Source: Mytilisepta virgata (taxonomy: Eukaryota; Mollusca; Bivalvia; Mytilida; Mytilidae). Taken from it: DNA of 64,000 nucleotides. The translations under genes were made by a program, and so were the position numbers. The DNA lies in the NCBI GenBank assembly GCA_028015205.1, contig JAPWFG010000022.1, forward strand, positions 3,211,001 through 3,275,000, written 5' to 3'. Below, in pieces: positions 32,324 to 44,571 of this stretch; the first letter of the stretch is position 1, and each line of letters begins with the position of its first letter. The notes below the pieces were generated by a model. The model saw only the letters and a program-made list of their open reading frames with translations. It did no database searches and had not been told where the DNA came from.

Positions 32324-35098
32324 CTACTCATTCACAATGGCATAAATAAGGATAATGACGATACAGTATATATCCATTCCTATAGCTGGTGCCTCCTGTG
32401 GTGGTTGTTGCTGCTGCATTGCCTCCTGTGGTTGTTGTTGCAGCATTGCCTCCTGTGGTTGTTGTTGTAGCATTTCCTGCTGTGGTTGTTGATGCAGCAC
32501 TGCCTCCTGTAAATGTTGTAGCATTGCCTCCTGTGGTTGTTGCTGCTGCATTGTTTCCTGTGGTTTTTGTTGCTGCACTGTCTGTTCTGTTATCTTTTTT
32601 CCTGCAACTGATAAATTGAATTTATATGTATACCATAATTGGAAAAAATAAACTTCTTGTGGTCTAAGTATCTGAATTACAGTAGCGTAAAATAAATGCT
32701 GACATAATATCATGCCAAATTTTATCTTTTCATTTGCAATTTTGTTATTACATTTTTAATCTTTTTGTGGATTAGAGAAATAGAAAGTCCTAAATCTTTT
32801 AGTACAAACCATGTAAAGAACTAAAGGCTCCAGTCAGCCTGTATTTCTCACCGGAAAAACTTGTACCCAGAATTATAAAGTATCTATGTAAGGAAAAGGA
32901 AAAGTAAACTTGGTAAGTCTTCCTGGGAAGATATGTGTCAACCGCATACTATATTTCTATATCTATATCTATATCAAAAATATTCCAAGTTCTGTCAAAC
33001 AGGAAGCTGATAAGCAGCAGACTCAAAACTGCCTTACACAATACAGTTCCCCATACTGATGCCCTTTGCCAAATATCTGGAAGCTGGCCTGTGTGGTTCC
33101 TGAGAAAAACGTGACAGAAATTATTTTGTGACGCCGACCCTGACGACGCCAGATGACGGATAGTGATCCCTATATGTTGCTTTTGCGTAACTCAGGCGAC
33201 ACAACAAGGACCTAGATTGATAGAACCAAGAAAGGAGCCCTACAATGGCCACTTGCTGTTGATATTGACAGTTCAAAAGTTGGTGTGGGAAAATCTTAAG
33301 TAGCCTTTAAAGCACAATGAATTTTGTGAACAAATTCCATCAAACTGTTACTAAATCTGATCTTCCTTAATGGTAATAGAAATCTTACTAAAATCCTTCT
33401 TGTTTAGCCTCAAGCTTCCTGGATACTACACATATATACCTCATAATTTATATATGCCCCACAACATATACACCCCATAATATGTATATACACCACAATA
33501 TTGTATATTTACATATTTTATATTACCTGCAAGTTTCTTGGGGGTAACCTTATCCGAATCTAAAGGTTCACTGTCTCCTACTTCATTCACAGCAGTAATA
33601 CGGAAGACATAGGTCTTTCCTTCCTCTAGATTTTTAGCAGTGTATTCTTTGTCATGGGTCTCAAGTGTACATAATTCTGACCAATCACAACCCTCTTCAC
33701 AAAGGAACAGTCTGTAGGCTGACACAGGACTCCCTCCATCATCTTGGGGGGGCTGCCAATCAAATGTGACAGAATCATTGGTTATCAAGGTGATGTGGAC
33801 TGGTCCAGTTGGTGATGAAGGTGGTCCTAACAAAACAAACAGGATATAACAAATTAATTAATAATTCTTTGGAATTTTCGGATGTAAAAATAAGGGCTAG
33901 CAAGGAAATTTTACTCTTTTTTTTCTTGTAAAATAATTTTCTAGAAGTGACAATATCATGCAGTATTTATACCTTATTTTACCTTTCTTTTGTATTAAGA
34001 AGTCAAGTTTTCTATTTTTCCCCCAATATATTTTAAATTAAGTAACTTTTTTTTAAATTCAAATAGTTAAATAATCATCAAAATGGAATGAAGTTTTGTC
34101 ATGATGTCTTGTTCAGGAAAATCTTGGTACAGGAATATCCAAAGAACTACAAATCAAATGTGTGTGCCAAAAAGAAACAAAAATACCAATTGTGACAGCA
34201 CATCCTGTTGACGCCAGCAAGTTGAAACCTGTTCATTAATGGTGTAGATATAATATTAAAATGGACAGTGCAGAGATATGCACACTATAGGTGTGAATAC
34301 AATATAGTTCATAGCTTTTCAAGGGTCAAAATTATAGAAACAGGTATTTTTTGAAGACATGACAACCTCTTCTGGAAATAAAAGCAGGTCATGAAGACTT
34401 AACTTTCTTTCAAATAAAACTTAATAAATGCCAAGTTTTATCTTGTAGCTTTAGCTGTTACAAAGGACACAGTGATGGAGGCTTTGATGGAAAATTTCTC
34501 CCTTTTGACCCCCTGTTATTCTCTAATGACATAAATATGCAGATTCTATTTTGGAGATTTTTACAAGGAATCCAAAACTGGAATGATCAGAATGAAAATC
34601 TGATAATAACTGTTTCGATTTGTCTACATTTATACAAGCATGCATTTTTTCAAAGTTGTGACCTACTTCCTGTGTAAAAGTATGTCACAATAACCTACTT
34701 TTAACATATTCAATAAAGCATGTACACCCAAGGTTCATACATTCATTGCAGCTTTGTTATAGGGGATATAGCTATGAAAATTTCAAAGAAAATTTATGAA
34801 TATACCATTTCTGACCCCCCAATTCTGGGATAAGACAGAAATAGGAAACAGCTATCAAAGCTCTGATAACACTGATGGCGCCAAAAAGGATGGCCTGCAT
34901 CGTAACCAAACATGTACATGTATATCACAACTTTTTCAAATCACTGAGATAAAAAAGGGTAACAGAAACAAAAATATTAACAGAAAAATTAAAGAAATGA
35001 TAACTTTGAGATAACTTACCTGAGAAATAAACTGGGAGTGATTCTCCCTGCTGGGAAAATTCAGAAAATGTCTTGATACAAGGGCATATTTCAGTCAT
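32324..35098 (-). CDS. Three-exon FN3 gene with Q/P/E repeat tail
   Basis: Coding exons on the minus strand: 35098-35021, 33826-33527 and 32601-32324. Exon 1 lies in a segment starting after acceptor CCCCTCAG (35143-35141), has an in-frame stop before the ATG, encodes MTEICPCIKTFSEFSQQGES and ends at a consensus donor CTCAG|GTAAGT. Exon 2 is exactly 300 nt, phase 1-1, and encodes one fibronectin type III domain (SVTFDWQPPQDDGGSPVSAY and YVFRITAVNEVG). Exon 3 is in matching phase and encodes about seven QQQPQEAML-type repeats, then a hydrophobic YCIVIILIYAIV and a stop. The predicted product is about 218 residues. FN3 modules mediate protein contacts; the domain looks titin/twitchin-like. There is no N-terminal signal peptide. 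The gene lies within LTR unit 2 in the same orientation. Confidence 0.7.
32385..32590. repeat. 27-30-bp coding minisatellite
   Basis: Repeats of CCTCCTGTGGTTGTTGTTGC with variants on the plus strand, encoding the Gln/Pro/Glu repeats of the FN3 gene on the minus strand. The apparent Val/Pro/Ala ORF on the plus strand is its shadow. Confidence 0.85.
32819..33205. repeat. Repeat copy in intron of the FN3 gene
   Basis: The head CTAAAGGCTCCAGTCAGCC and tail GACGCCGACCCTGACGACG followed by GTGATCCCTATAT show the same plan as families A and B, in a more decayed form. Confidence 0.4.
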
Positions 35099-35327
35099 GA
35101 TCCCTATTCAGTCAAAGACTTAAGTGTCTAATACTTATTTCTGAGGGGAGAAATTAGGATCAAAGATTTTGCAATTTATTTTACAAAAACAAATGCCTAC
35201 CGGTATGCAGCACGATGACACAAATAATGTGAAACTAGCATATACGTTTACTAGCCAAATGTGGATGTTACTACATATACTTCAGTGTCACTAAATTAAA
35301 TGCTCATTACATGAAGCAGAACATAAC

Positions 35328-35590
35328 TAGAGGCTCATCTGAGCCTGCATCACTCACCTGGTCATATATTTGCACCTTAAAACAAAGTAATGTATGAAAA
35401 AGGAAAGAAATGGGGTAAATGTGAAGAAGACATCATCCCATCGCCAAGAAAAAAAGACCTAAAACAAGTATGTATTTTTGAAAGCTGACCAATTAAGGAC
35501 CATCCATGCTGTGTTTGCTTTAAACTGCAATACTGGTTTCAGAGACAAATATTTGTAAACATTTTTCCAATAGAGCCTTATGTTAAAACT
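35328..35590. repeat. Family B-like repeat fragment abutting pol
   Basis: It opens ACTAGAGGCTCATCTGAGCC and CACTCACCTGG. It runs into CCAATAGAGCCTTATGTTAA, a family B internal phrase, which overlaps the last codons of the unit 2 pol frame. The break between retroelement and foreign DNA is therefore near 35590. Confidence 0.5.
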
Positions 35591-38500
35591 ATATCCGCCA
35601 ATGGTAGACACCTAGGATAAAGGTTGGGATCACCAGAAATATTTTTGACTACTTCTGATAATTGAATGCGATAAGACACATCAGTTAATTTGTCCAACAC
35701 CAGATATGGTCCTGTCACACCTAGGCCAAGGCTTTGGTTGTGTTTTGGTGGATACCATCTCCATACCCATGTATGAGGTTCATAGCTTCTTACTTTTAAG
35801 CCTCTGTCATAGTACTGCTTCTGACGTCTAGCAGCCTGCTTCAAATTTTCATGGGTAAACTGAAATGCACTATTCATAGATTTACGAACCCACTCTACAT
35901 ATTCAATAGGACAAAAATCATGTGAACTATCAGGGGGTGGACCAACCATCAAATCTATTGGGCATTTAATTTCCCTCCCTAACATAAGAATATTTGGGGA
36001 ACATTTGGTACTGGCGTGCATTGTACTTCTGTACTTCTGTAAGCCATCAATAAATAAGGTAAATGATCATCCCAATCATCTCTATTTTGGTTAACAAATA
36101 TTGACAACATTTGTTTTAAAGTACGGTTGAAACGTTCAACCAACCCCGAACTTTGTGGCCTATAAGGGGTAGAATGGGTTTTCTTGACACCCAATTTATT
36201 ACATAATATCGTAAATAACTAGGATTCAAATTCCCTACCCTGATCGGTGTGGATATGACTTGGGCAACCAAAACGACAAATAAACTCTGTTAGTAATTTA
36301 TCTGCAACAGTTAAAGCTGTATGATTCGGGACTGGGTAAGCTTCTTTCCATTTTGAGTAATAATCCCCAACCACAATAATGTATTCATTTCCATTTTCTG
36401 TGATTGGAAGTGGACCTACGATGTCTATACCAATTCGTTCCAAAGGGGCGCTACATTGGGATTGAGTTAAAGGAGCCCTCCCTACTCCGGGACCTGGTTT
36501 ACAACGACTACAATGATCACAAGTTGCACACCATAATTTAATACTTTCTGTGATTCCTGGCCAATAAAATCGTTGTCGTATTGTACTCAAAGTCCTGTCA
36601 CGTCCAAAATGACCTGCAATTCTATTTGTATGAAGTTGTTCAAAAATCGTTCTTCGAATTTCTGAGGGAGCTATTAACTGATAGGAAAATGTATCATCTT
36701 CTCTCTTGAACTTCCTATATAAAAGCCCATCATCAAGCTCTAATGATTCCCAAAGTCCCCATAAAATTTTAACTTCTGGATGAATACCCTCAATCTCTTA
36801 TCTCATTGGCTTATTAGTTTCATTGAATTTCATGTCATATATGGGACTAATACCGGGATCAGTTTTCTGCATTTCCCTAATTTGCTTTCTTGACCAAGTA
36901 TCCAACCAATTCGGTTCGGTACTATTCTCCCTACTTACAAGAGAGCAAATAAATGTATTAACTTCGGTTTTAACCTTTGATTGTGATCCAGGATAACACT
37001 CTGAACAATCATATTTGTGACATTTCCGGAATGGAATTCTAGAAAGACCATCAGCATTACTGTGTTGGGACCCCCTACGATGTTGTATATCAAAATCATA
37101 ACAATCCAAAATATTTATCCAACGAGCAACCATCCCCTCCGGTTCCTTAAAATTTCTTAGCCATGCCAGGGAGGCATGGTCGGTTCTGATAATGAATTTT
37201 GTTCCCCATAAGTACTGTCGAAAATGGCGGACAAATGCAACTACAGCAAGCAGCTCTCTTTTTGTTACACAATAATTTCTTTGGGATTTACTTAAAGTTC
37301 GGCTTGCGTATGATATTACTTTTTCAACACCATCCTGAATCTGGGATAAAACTGCCCCAATCCCGGTTAAAATAGCATCGGTGTCTAAAATATATTGACC
37401 GTCTTTCATTGGAAAGGACAAGATGGTGCTGAGATCAAAAGCAATTTTAACTTTTGAAACGATTCTTCACACTCTTTAGACCATTCAAAAATCTGATTTT
37501 TACGAGTCAGTTTCACTAAAGGGTTGGCAATTGTAGAAAAATCAAGGATAAACTTCCTGTAATAACTCGCAAAACCTATAAAGCTTCGAATTTCAGGAAC
37601 ATTCATGGGTGTGGGCCACTCTTTTACACTTTCGATTTTAGAAGGATCGCATTGAACCCCTTTCTCCGAAACTACATGTCCCAAAAAAGTTACTTGTTCT
37701 TGGAATAGAGAACATTTACTTGGCTTAAGTTTTAGATTTGCCTTTTTAAGACACTGAAAAACTAAAATATGATTGGCCAATGCCGATTCAAAACTATCAC
37801 CAAAAATGATTATATCATCCAGATAGCATAGACATTGTTGCCATTGCAACTTTCCAAGTACAGATTCCATAAGCCTTTCAAAAGTTTGAGCTGCGGAATT
37901 AAGACCCATGGGCATAACTCGAAATTGGTACAACCCTTTATGCGAGCAAAATGCAGTTTTAGGTTTATCCTTTGGATCCATAAGGACCTGGAAATATCCC
38001 GAGTGGAGGTCCACGGTACTAAACCATTTTGATCCCTCTAGGGTGTCTAAACAATCTTGAATACGAGGTAATGGGTATGCATCTTGATAGGTCACTGCAT
38101 TAACTTTTCGGAAATCGATACAAAAACGAGGACTGCCATCTTTTTTTGAGACCAGACATACAGGGCTTGCCCAAGGACTTTCACAAGGCTCAATAATTTT
38201 CTTTTCCAACATCTTATCAATCTCAGTCTCAATAATTTCCCTTTGTAAAATGGGGACTCGCCGTGGGGGTAACTTAATGGGTTTGGCTTCGCCCGTATCT
38301 ATTTTGTGAGTTACAATTCCTGTCTGACCAAGAACACCATCTGGTCCTACAAATATGTCTTTAAATTCAAAAATTAAGTTTCTAACTTTTACTTTTTCAT
38401 CTGACGAAAGTTTTGGGGAAACTTTGTCCAAAAGACTCTGCAAATGTTCAGGTAATTTTTTGGAAGATTTATCATTTTCACTTTCGAAAATTTCATTAAC

Positions 38501-39226
38501 AGTCCCGATAGTAGCAACTGTAACATTTCTTTTAAGATTAACTGACTGCTTATTTACATTAAGAACTGAGAGAACTACTTCATTTGTTTCAGTAGTATTT
38601 AATGATTTAGCAACAAACAGACCCTGTTTATGCATACTCTGCCAAGGTTCAATCAACCCAATTTTCTCAGGTGAATTTCCATCAATATAGCCCTTTATTA
38701 TCATTTCAGATTCTGCCGGAATCTTAACATTTGAGACCAATTTGACTCTTGCACAAATCTCATTGTCGTTCAGTTTTAACTGAATTGATTGGCCGTCTAT
38801 CAAAAACCTTGATTTTGACATCTGTATATCACATTTATGATGCTGAATAAAATCCATGCCTATAATACCTTTAAGTTGACTTAATTCTGCTATGATAACA
38901 TCTTGTGGAAAGAATTTCTTCCCCAACTTAATTTTACATTTTTGTCTCCCCTTAACTTTCATTCGAGTACCATCGGCCGAAGATAGAGTTGCAGCAACTC
39001 CGTGTAGCGATGACACATCGATGTTCAATGACTCTGTAATTCTATCAGAAATAATAGTAACAGGGGATCCTGTGTCTAACAGAAAATCTAACTTAACTCC
39101 ATTTATTTCAACAGGGATAAAAAGACTTTGATATTTTTCAAAATTAAGAGTTGTTTTTTCATCAATAGGCCTAGCCATTTTCCTGACTGAATTTGCGGCC
39201 TCCAAATCAGTCGAAATTATTTTCCC
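35578..39226 (-). pseudogene. pol: Pol of LTR unit 2, multiply broken
   Basis: Entered from gag by a -1 shift at 39220-39226. A retropepsin (FLLDTGSPVTIISD), reverse transcriptase (RFCIDFRKVNAVT, VDLHSGYFQV, YLDDIIIFG), RNase H (LDTDA, RTDHASLAWL, NADGLSR), HHCC zinc region and integrase core (IGIDIVGPL, HTDQGREF, RPQSSGLVERFNRTL) are all visible but spread over several frames. Lesions seen: a frame change near 37420, a frame change near 36800, an in-frame TAG at 36219 right after the second integrase Asp motif, and an 8-bp duplication (GTACTTCT, about 36027-36042) shifting frame. The C-terminus runs into a repeat at about 35590. It cannot make a full Pol. LTR identity is high despite these lesions. 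Confidence 0.85.
39185..39226 (-). promoter_or_regulatory. -1 frameshift signal GGGAAAA plus stem, unit 2
   Basis: Gag codons TCG GGA AAA TAA contain G GGA AAA (39220-39226), an X XXY YYZ heptamer immediately before the stop, and the -1 frame continues into pol. After a 7-nt spacer, GACTGATTTG (39203-39212) pairs with CAAATTCAGTC (39185-39195), a 10-bp stem with one bulged A and a 7-nt loop. Heptamer, spacer and stem have textbook spacing. Confidence 0.9.
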
Positions 39227-41690
39227 GAATTTTCTTTCTGGTTTTTTGATTCGTACAATCTTTTCTTAAAACAACTAGCAGCTATATGACCTTTGGCACC
39301 ACAATAAAAACAAGTCCCTTCAAATTTTTTGTAATTTGAAAATGATTCAGACTTATCATAATTTGTTTTCAATTTCTGAGCAGACCCTTTGTTTGTATTT
39401 TTATTTGAATTGTTCTTAGCGAGCTCTTCACTGATGAGTTCACGTATTGTTTGTTTGATGTCATTGTTCACCACAGATTCATTAAAACTATTAAAATTAT
39501 CTTTATCAATTTCTGTACACCTATTTACAGAAACACTGTCTGTGTTTTCTGTGACTGCTGCGGTTCCACCCTTAATTGCATAAGTATGATAAGTAACCTC
39601 ATCACTAAATCTTGGTTTCCTTGTCAACCTAGTTTGACCCTCAAAAGCCTCAAACTCAATTGCAAAAGAAATTGCCTGATCCAAAGTTTTGGGCCTATTA
39701 AACTGGACATGTCTCTTAATATCTTGACTAACTAAGCCAGTGATAAACTGATCAATAACAAATGATTCAATGGAAACAAGACTCAATGAAGGAAATGCTA
39801 ATAGCATGACCATAATCTGTAATGGACTCATTACTTTGTCTTTTCCGACTTCGAAACTCACAGCGGAAAGCTGTTTCCCGTTCACAAGGGTTGAATCTTT
39901 GACTTAAAGCACATTTTATTGTCTCATAATCACTTAACTGAAGAGGACTTAACTCACTAAGAGTTTTCTGGGCTACCCCTCTTAAACTCATAACCAACTG
40001 TTGGGCCTTTTCTGGATTATTCCAGCCATTCCACTCAGCAACTTTTTCAAATTGTACTATATAATCAATCCAATCCGTAGTTTGCCCATTAAATGTATCC
40101 GGTTCCTTTTCCTTTTTATTAACTTGTCTAAAAACCTGATGGCCAAAATATGGGATTGTATTAAAATTTACAGGATGTGGTACTCTTGGTGCAAAAGTTG
40201 GGACAGTTTGGGGACCCCCCCGCGGGAAATGAATAAGTAGGCATGTTAGTTTGAGCAGCAGCTGCCCGGGACACATAGCCTACAGTGTGACCCCCCATAT
40301 TATAAGGCATTTGAGTACCAACTTGCATTGATAAATTATTTCCCACATTAGACAGACCACTACCACCTTGAAAATTACTTTGAGGTGTGTCAGGTGGTGG
40401 TGTAGGGATTTGACCAAACGATACTGACTGATTGAGGACATTTCCTAATTCAGGAGCGGCACTTGTTTGGTAATTTGCTGGCCCCTTTGTCATATATGAA
40501 GGGTAAACACCCTGATGGCTCATGACCGGTCTAGAATTATCTATCAAAGACCCCTGTAAAGAACCAGCATAATAACCCCTTTGATAGTCTGGTTTATGAT
40601 AAAAATCAGGCCGTTGGCCCGCTGACCTGAAAGACGCATCTGCTTGATTTTGGCTTGAGTTTACACTAACTGAAACATCATGATACGAAGTGGGTCTACT
40701 ATCTATGCCCTGATTTATTCCAGAAAAATTAATATATTTTGTAACTTTTGGTACATAGGGGGAATAATTCGATGTACCTCCAAATTCTGTGACAATGGGC
40801 TTTTTAAATAAACTCTCTTGGTACTTATCCAAATCATGATAAAAATTAAACTTAGGTGGATCATTTTGACTGGTGGAATAGCTGGAATATATATCTCCTG
40901 AAACATCTTGCTCACGCAGAGAATGTGGAACTTTCCTACCATCTTTCTGCCGTTCATATGTATATACATTTCCCGCCCTGGATTTATCAACAGATTTCAA
41001 AATACTTTTAGGGGTGCTAGCTTCATAACTCCTATCCTCCTTTAAATCAGGGGTTCCTATTTTAAAATCGCTCATAACTAACCGCTTCATACATGTAGGA
41101 AAATCATAAACCCCAGTCCTATTACTCTCAGTTTGAATGCCCGAATCAGTTTGTTTGTTCTCAGTTTTCTTAACATCATATGAGTCAGGTGAAACTTGTG
41201 TTCTCTCATGTAAAAATGATTTCGGTCTATCTAATTCATATTTTGGGGATAAATGTCTTCCCATTTCGCCCGCATCTGAGTCACTACTTCTCCTTAAATA
41301 TTTACTAAAATCTAAATTATCATCTTCTATAATCAAGAAATCCCCACTTGAACTTCTTCGAGTTGTTTCAAAGTTTTCTATTTTAGAAATAAGTGCATCG
41401 ATAGCATCGTCATCATTATCCTTACTTGTCTGGAAAGTAACTTTACTCTCAGACTTTCTGGGTCTCTGTTCAAGAGTTATTTCTCTTACACAATAGGGAT
41501 TCCATTCTCTATTTGATTCACTGATTCTACCTTCCTTATCTGAACTTAATTCAGCAGTACTATGTGATCTTAAAGGAGTGGAATATCTTGCGGGTAAATC
41601 CCTATAAAAAGTTTCGTCGCTATTAAAATCCGACATTCTATCGTCAAATTTATCAGCTACATTCCTAAAGGGCTTATTTCCATTGTCCAT
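39217..41690 (-). pseudogene. gag: Gag of LTR unit 2, frameshifted
   Basis: Starts at ATG 41690 (MDNGNKPFRNVADKFDDRMS). The first 450 residues are polar, Ser/Asp/Tyr/Pro-rich and likely disordered. A frame change at a C7 run (about 40218-40226) leads to the capsid-like part (FNGQTTDWIDYIVQFEKVAE, RFNPCERETAFRCEF). A second change near 39800 leads to the last segment with one CCHC knuckle (CFYCGAKGHIAASC). The final codons form the slippery site of gag-pol. Two frameshifts make this copy non-functional, although the one in the C-run could be a sequencing error. Confidence 0.8.
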
Positions 41691-41725
41691 TTAATTATCT
41701 ATGCAATCTAATGAGCCACAAACAT

Positions 41726-41741
41726 CCTGGTCACGGCACCA
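41726..41741 (-). promoter_or_regulatory. Primer-binding site, unit 2
   Basis: Minus-strand TGGTGCCGTGACCAGG begins two bases after the 5-prime LTR. It starts with TGG as expected for pairing to a tRNA 3-prime CCA end. The tRNA is not identified. Confidence 0.75.
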
Positions 41742-41743
41742 TG

Positions 41744-42622
41744 TGTAACAGGAGGGGTTTTATACTTGAGTAATATTTACAATAGTTTCCCTAAATTGGG
41801 CCTCCTGGGCAGTGTAATGGCTAGTACTTCGCTTAACAGGTTCTTTTTAGGATGTTTGGGTATCAGATCAAATAAATAATTCTGTTATAGTTCAATAATT
41901 TATTATACACAAATCAAATCAATCATATCACTCATTTAGCAGGTTGAAGCACAAAATATCTACACTGACCTACTAAGCTACAAAAATTAGCATTTTGAGA
42001 CGGTCCCTAACAATTGCAATACACATAACGCAAATTACCGGGAATCCCCTTATCGATATGCAAAACCTAACAACAATGACAACCATCGAAACGACAGCAT
42101 TTGAAGACAACGAGAAAGCTTAACTATTGAAAAATAAGGGTGGGTGGAACCGCAGCAGCTCCAGTAACTTAAATATAAAGAAATACCTTGCCCACAGTGG
42201 ACTTCCTCAGCAACTGAAGCGAAAGCGACTAAAACGACCGTATTTACACCAGAAAAAAAAGTGAAATCGACATGCACGGGTTACTAAAAATAGAACTCTT
42301 TAGAACAAACTCGAGGTAGAATTTAAAAATAAACTTAAAACTTTTTTAATTGGATTAAGCCTCAAGCAAACTGACCACAACCTACATGGAACTCAAAATG
42401 GCCAAAGTACTGGCACTTCCGGTTTACACGTTACAGATGGGCTCTTGAATGAAGTTAAAAATAAGCAATAGGAGCAATGCCATGCTATAAAAACGGCATA
42501 AATATGAAATATTGGGAAAACGGAAACTATCCATACCAAATTTATATGTAGGTAATTAATACTAAATGAAATATTATTAACGAAAATGTAGGTGACCTCA
42601 GAAATTGACCTTGCCTACTACA
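41744..42622 (-). repeat. 5-prime LTR of unit 2
   Basis: 879 bp, about 99.5% identical to 23248-24126 by eye. CTGTA follows at 42623. Confidence 0.95.
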
Positions 42623-44049
42623 CTGTAAAAATAAGTAAAATAATATATTGGACGTTGTGATGTATAGAAAAAGTACCATTTAAGAGGATATATGTGCCTT
42701 GGTAAGTACTGGCGCTTAGATGGTTGCGTAATAAAATGACCATGCATTTCACAATGAACAATTTTTTTTTTTTTTTTTAAATCTTTCAAATTGCTTTTTT
42801 TTCCTATTTCAGAAAACATGGCAAATAATAATTAAGCTTTGACGACAATATGAATGACGGTTGTAACGGGGGTACCTTAATTAATGACGTTTAACGGTAA
42901 AAAATCTTGCCAAATGACGTTGACGGTAATTTTTGGTGCATGACGATAAAATGTACATATTCTTTTTAACGATATAAAATCAACTGATTTTGACGAAACA
43001 TGTTAAATTCCTTCCAAAAATAACGGTAACGGTTTATTATGTGAGACCTCTGACAAATCACGATAAGAATGTTTTGACGAATCACGATAAAATTGTAGCG
43101 AATATGACGCTAACGGTAGCCGAAAATGACCATTTGACGCCTGACGGTAAAGAGCATTCCTACCCTCATGAAAGGAAGCATGTGACAGCTAGTGAAGTAG
43201 AAATGACACAATATGTTGCACAAAGATAATTAACCCTTTATCACTCATATAAATTTTAAATTAGACTTAACATGGAGGCCGTATGTCAGGATGGCCAATG
43301 AAATAAATTATACTGTCGGTGTCCCCAATAATGTGTCCATACGACATGTACAGGACGACGCAGGATCGATTTACAATGTATTTGTAAAAGGAGTTGAAAA
43401 TTAATGGTTGTGCAGAATAAATAAACCATATCAAAAGTGAAAATAAATAACAGTATTAATACATCCAAAAGATATCTTCCTCTTTCAACAATATCTATAT
43501 AATCTCTATAAATGCATGCTACAAACACTAGCTACAATACCATGAATATAATATCACACCCTCCCCCCCCCCCCCCCGCAAAATAAAAAAAAAGAAAACA
43601 ACATATTGCGCGAATGTGAACTATAATTCTGTTTATGACATACTCCAATGTACAGAGAATAATGCCATCGTACAACTTCGTCTCCACTATATCTTTCCCA
43701 TCCTCGCTGATGCTTTCCGTCTCGAAAGGGACCTGACATTTTGTCCCCTTCACCAATTCAGCCTCTGTTTTATCACATTTTACCTTTGACTTACAAACTG
43801 TTTCAAACAAGTTGTCAAAGGCAAAATAAATCACTAGAAAATCAATCTTTATTGAAGAATATTACTGTTTGTGTTGATACAATTTTTCTGATACAAAGAT
43901 GATGGCGCTCAAATTGCAATCTGGTACTTTGCCGATAGCAGGTTTGAGCTAAGCGTACACTTTGACTTTAAACAGTAAACCAGTCTTGTTCAAAATTACT
44001 GTACTATACCTAGCCAGTTTCTAATCCCATGCTGAGGATAGCTGACTTA
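42623..44049. other. Non-coding stretch with degenerate TGACGGTAA motif
   Basis: Between about 42840 and 43150 the words TGACG, ACGGTAA and ACGATAA recur every 10-25 bp in loose order. A TTAACCCTTTATCACTCAT phrase follows at 43230 (a similar one is near 10058). A C-run of about 16 sits at 43562-43577. I see no supportable gene. Confidence 0.35.
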
Positions 44050-44571
44050 TTTACCTCTGCTGTTTATGTTGTCTTTATTGTTGAAGGGCGAGGGGTATCA
44101 GCAATCATCATTACTATAAAAAGGACAAATATACCTAAGGAGCAATCAACACAAACATAATCCGTTGGACAGACAAACCCGGGAAGACAAATGAACAAGC
44201 ACAACAAATAAACACATAAAACTAAAAAACAATGAACAACACGAACTCCTATAAAAACCAGGAGTGAACCCAGGTGCGCCGGAAGGGTAAGCAGTTCCTG
44301 CTCCGTATACGGCACCCGTCGTGAAGTTCAACAAAGTCAATCCGGGGGAAGTCACAAATCGGTGGAGGCACATGAAAGGTTACGACACTGGGAACAGGTC
44401 CAACATCATCTTAGATATTGGAACACTGTAATGGTCAATCAGTTCGTGATGACGAACGTAAAAATTCCTAAATGATGGCATCAACTTTTCCCTGATAAAA
44501 CCCTGGTTAAGAAGCTTTTGTGACAGCAGTAATCCTCTTTGTCGAAAGTCATGGTAACTCCAGGCTTTCAA
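44050..44571 (-). mobile_element. 5-prime-truncated retroelement, RT C-terminal fragment
   Basis: The minus-strand frame at 44571-44380 encodes about 60 residues including LLLSQKLLNQGFIREKLMPS and FYVRHHELIDHYSVPISKMM then LDLF. I know this pattern from the extreme C-terminus of reverse-transcriptase retroelements common in molluscs. The downstream 330 bp (GTGCCGTATACGGAGCAGG and following) would be its 3-prime UTR. No catalytic domain remains. Confidence 0.5.

Larger units (their letters stand above)
23248..42622 (-). mobile_element. LTR unit 2 (Ty3/Gypsy), 19.4 kb, with foreign DNA
   Basis: Read on the minus strand. The 5-prime LTR is 41744-42622 and the 3-prime LTR is 23248-24126, each exactly 879 bp with about four substitutions seen. 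A PBS-like TGGTGCCGTGACCAGG (41726-41741) and a polypurine tract AAGGGGGGAGGAG (24127-24139) abut them, so both ends belong to elements of one family. CTGTA follows the right LTR and also occurs three bases outside the left LTR, an imperfect target duplication. gag and pol (35578-41690) are broken. Between the pol end and the 3-prime UTR lie about 11.3 kb of other DNA, including a spliced FN3 gene. It is either one composite unit or a rearrangement of two copies around host DNA. Confidence 0.75.

Noticed and set aside
32389..32619. Plus-strand Val/Pro/Ala-rich ORF
   Set aside because: It is the antisense shadow of the Gln-rich repeat exon, which has splice sites and phase continuity on the minus strand.
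43532..43834. 100-residue minus-strand ORF with plausible composition
   Set aside because: It ends in a homopolymer-encoded Gly run, lacks splice borders I could identify, and matches no family I know. It could be a decayed exon, but that is not supportable.
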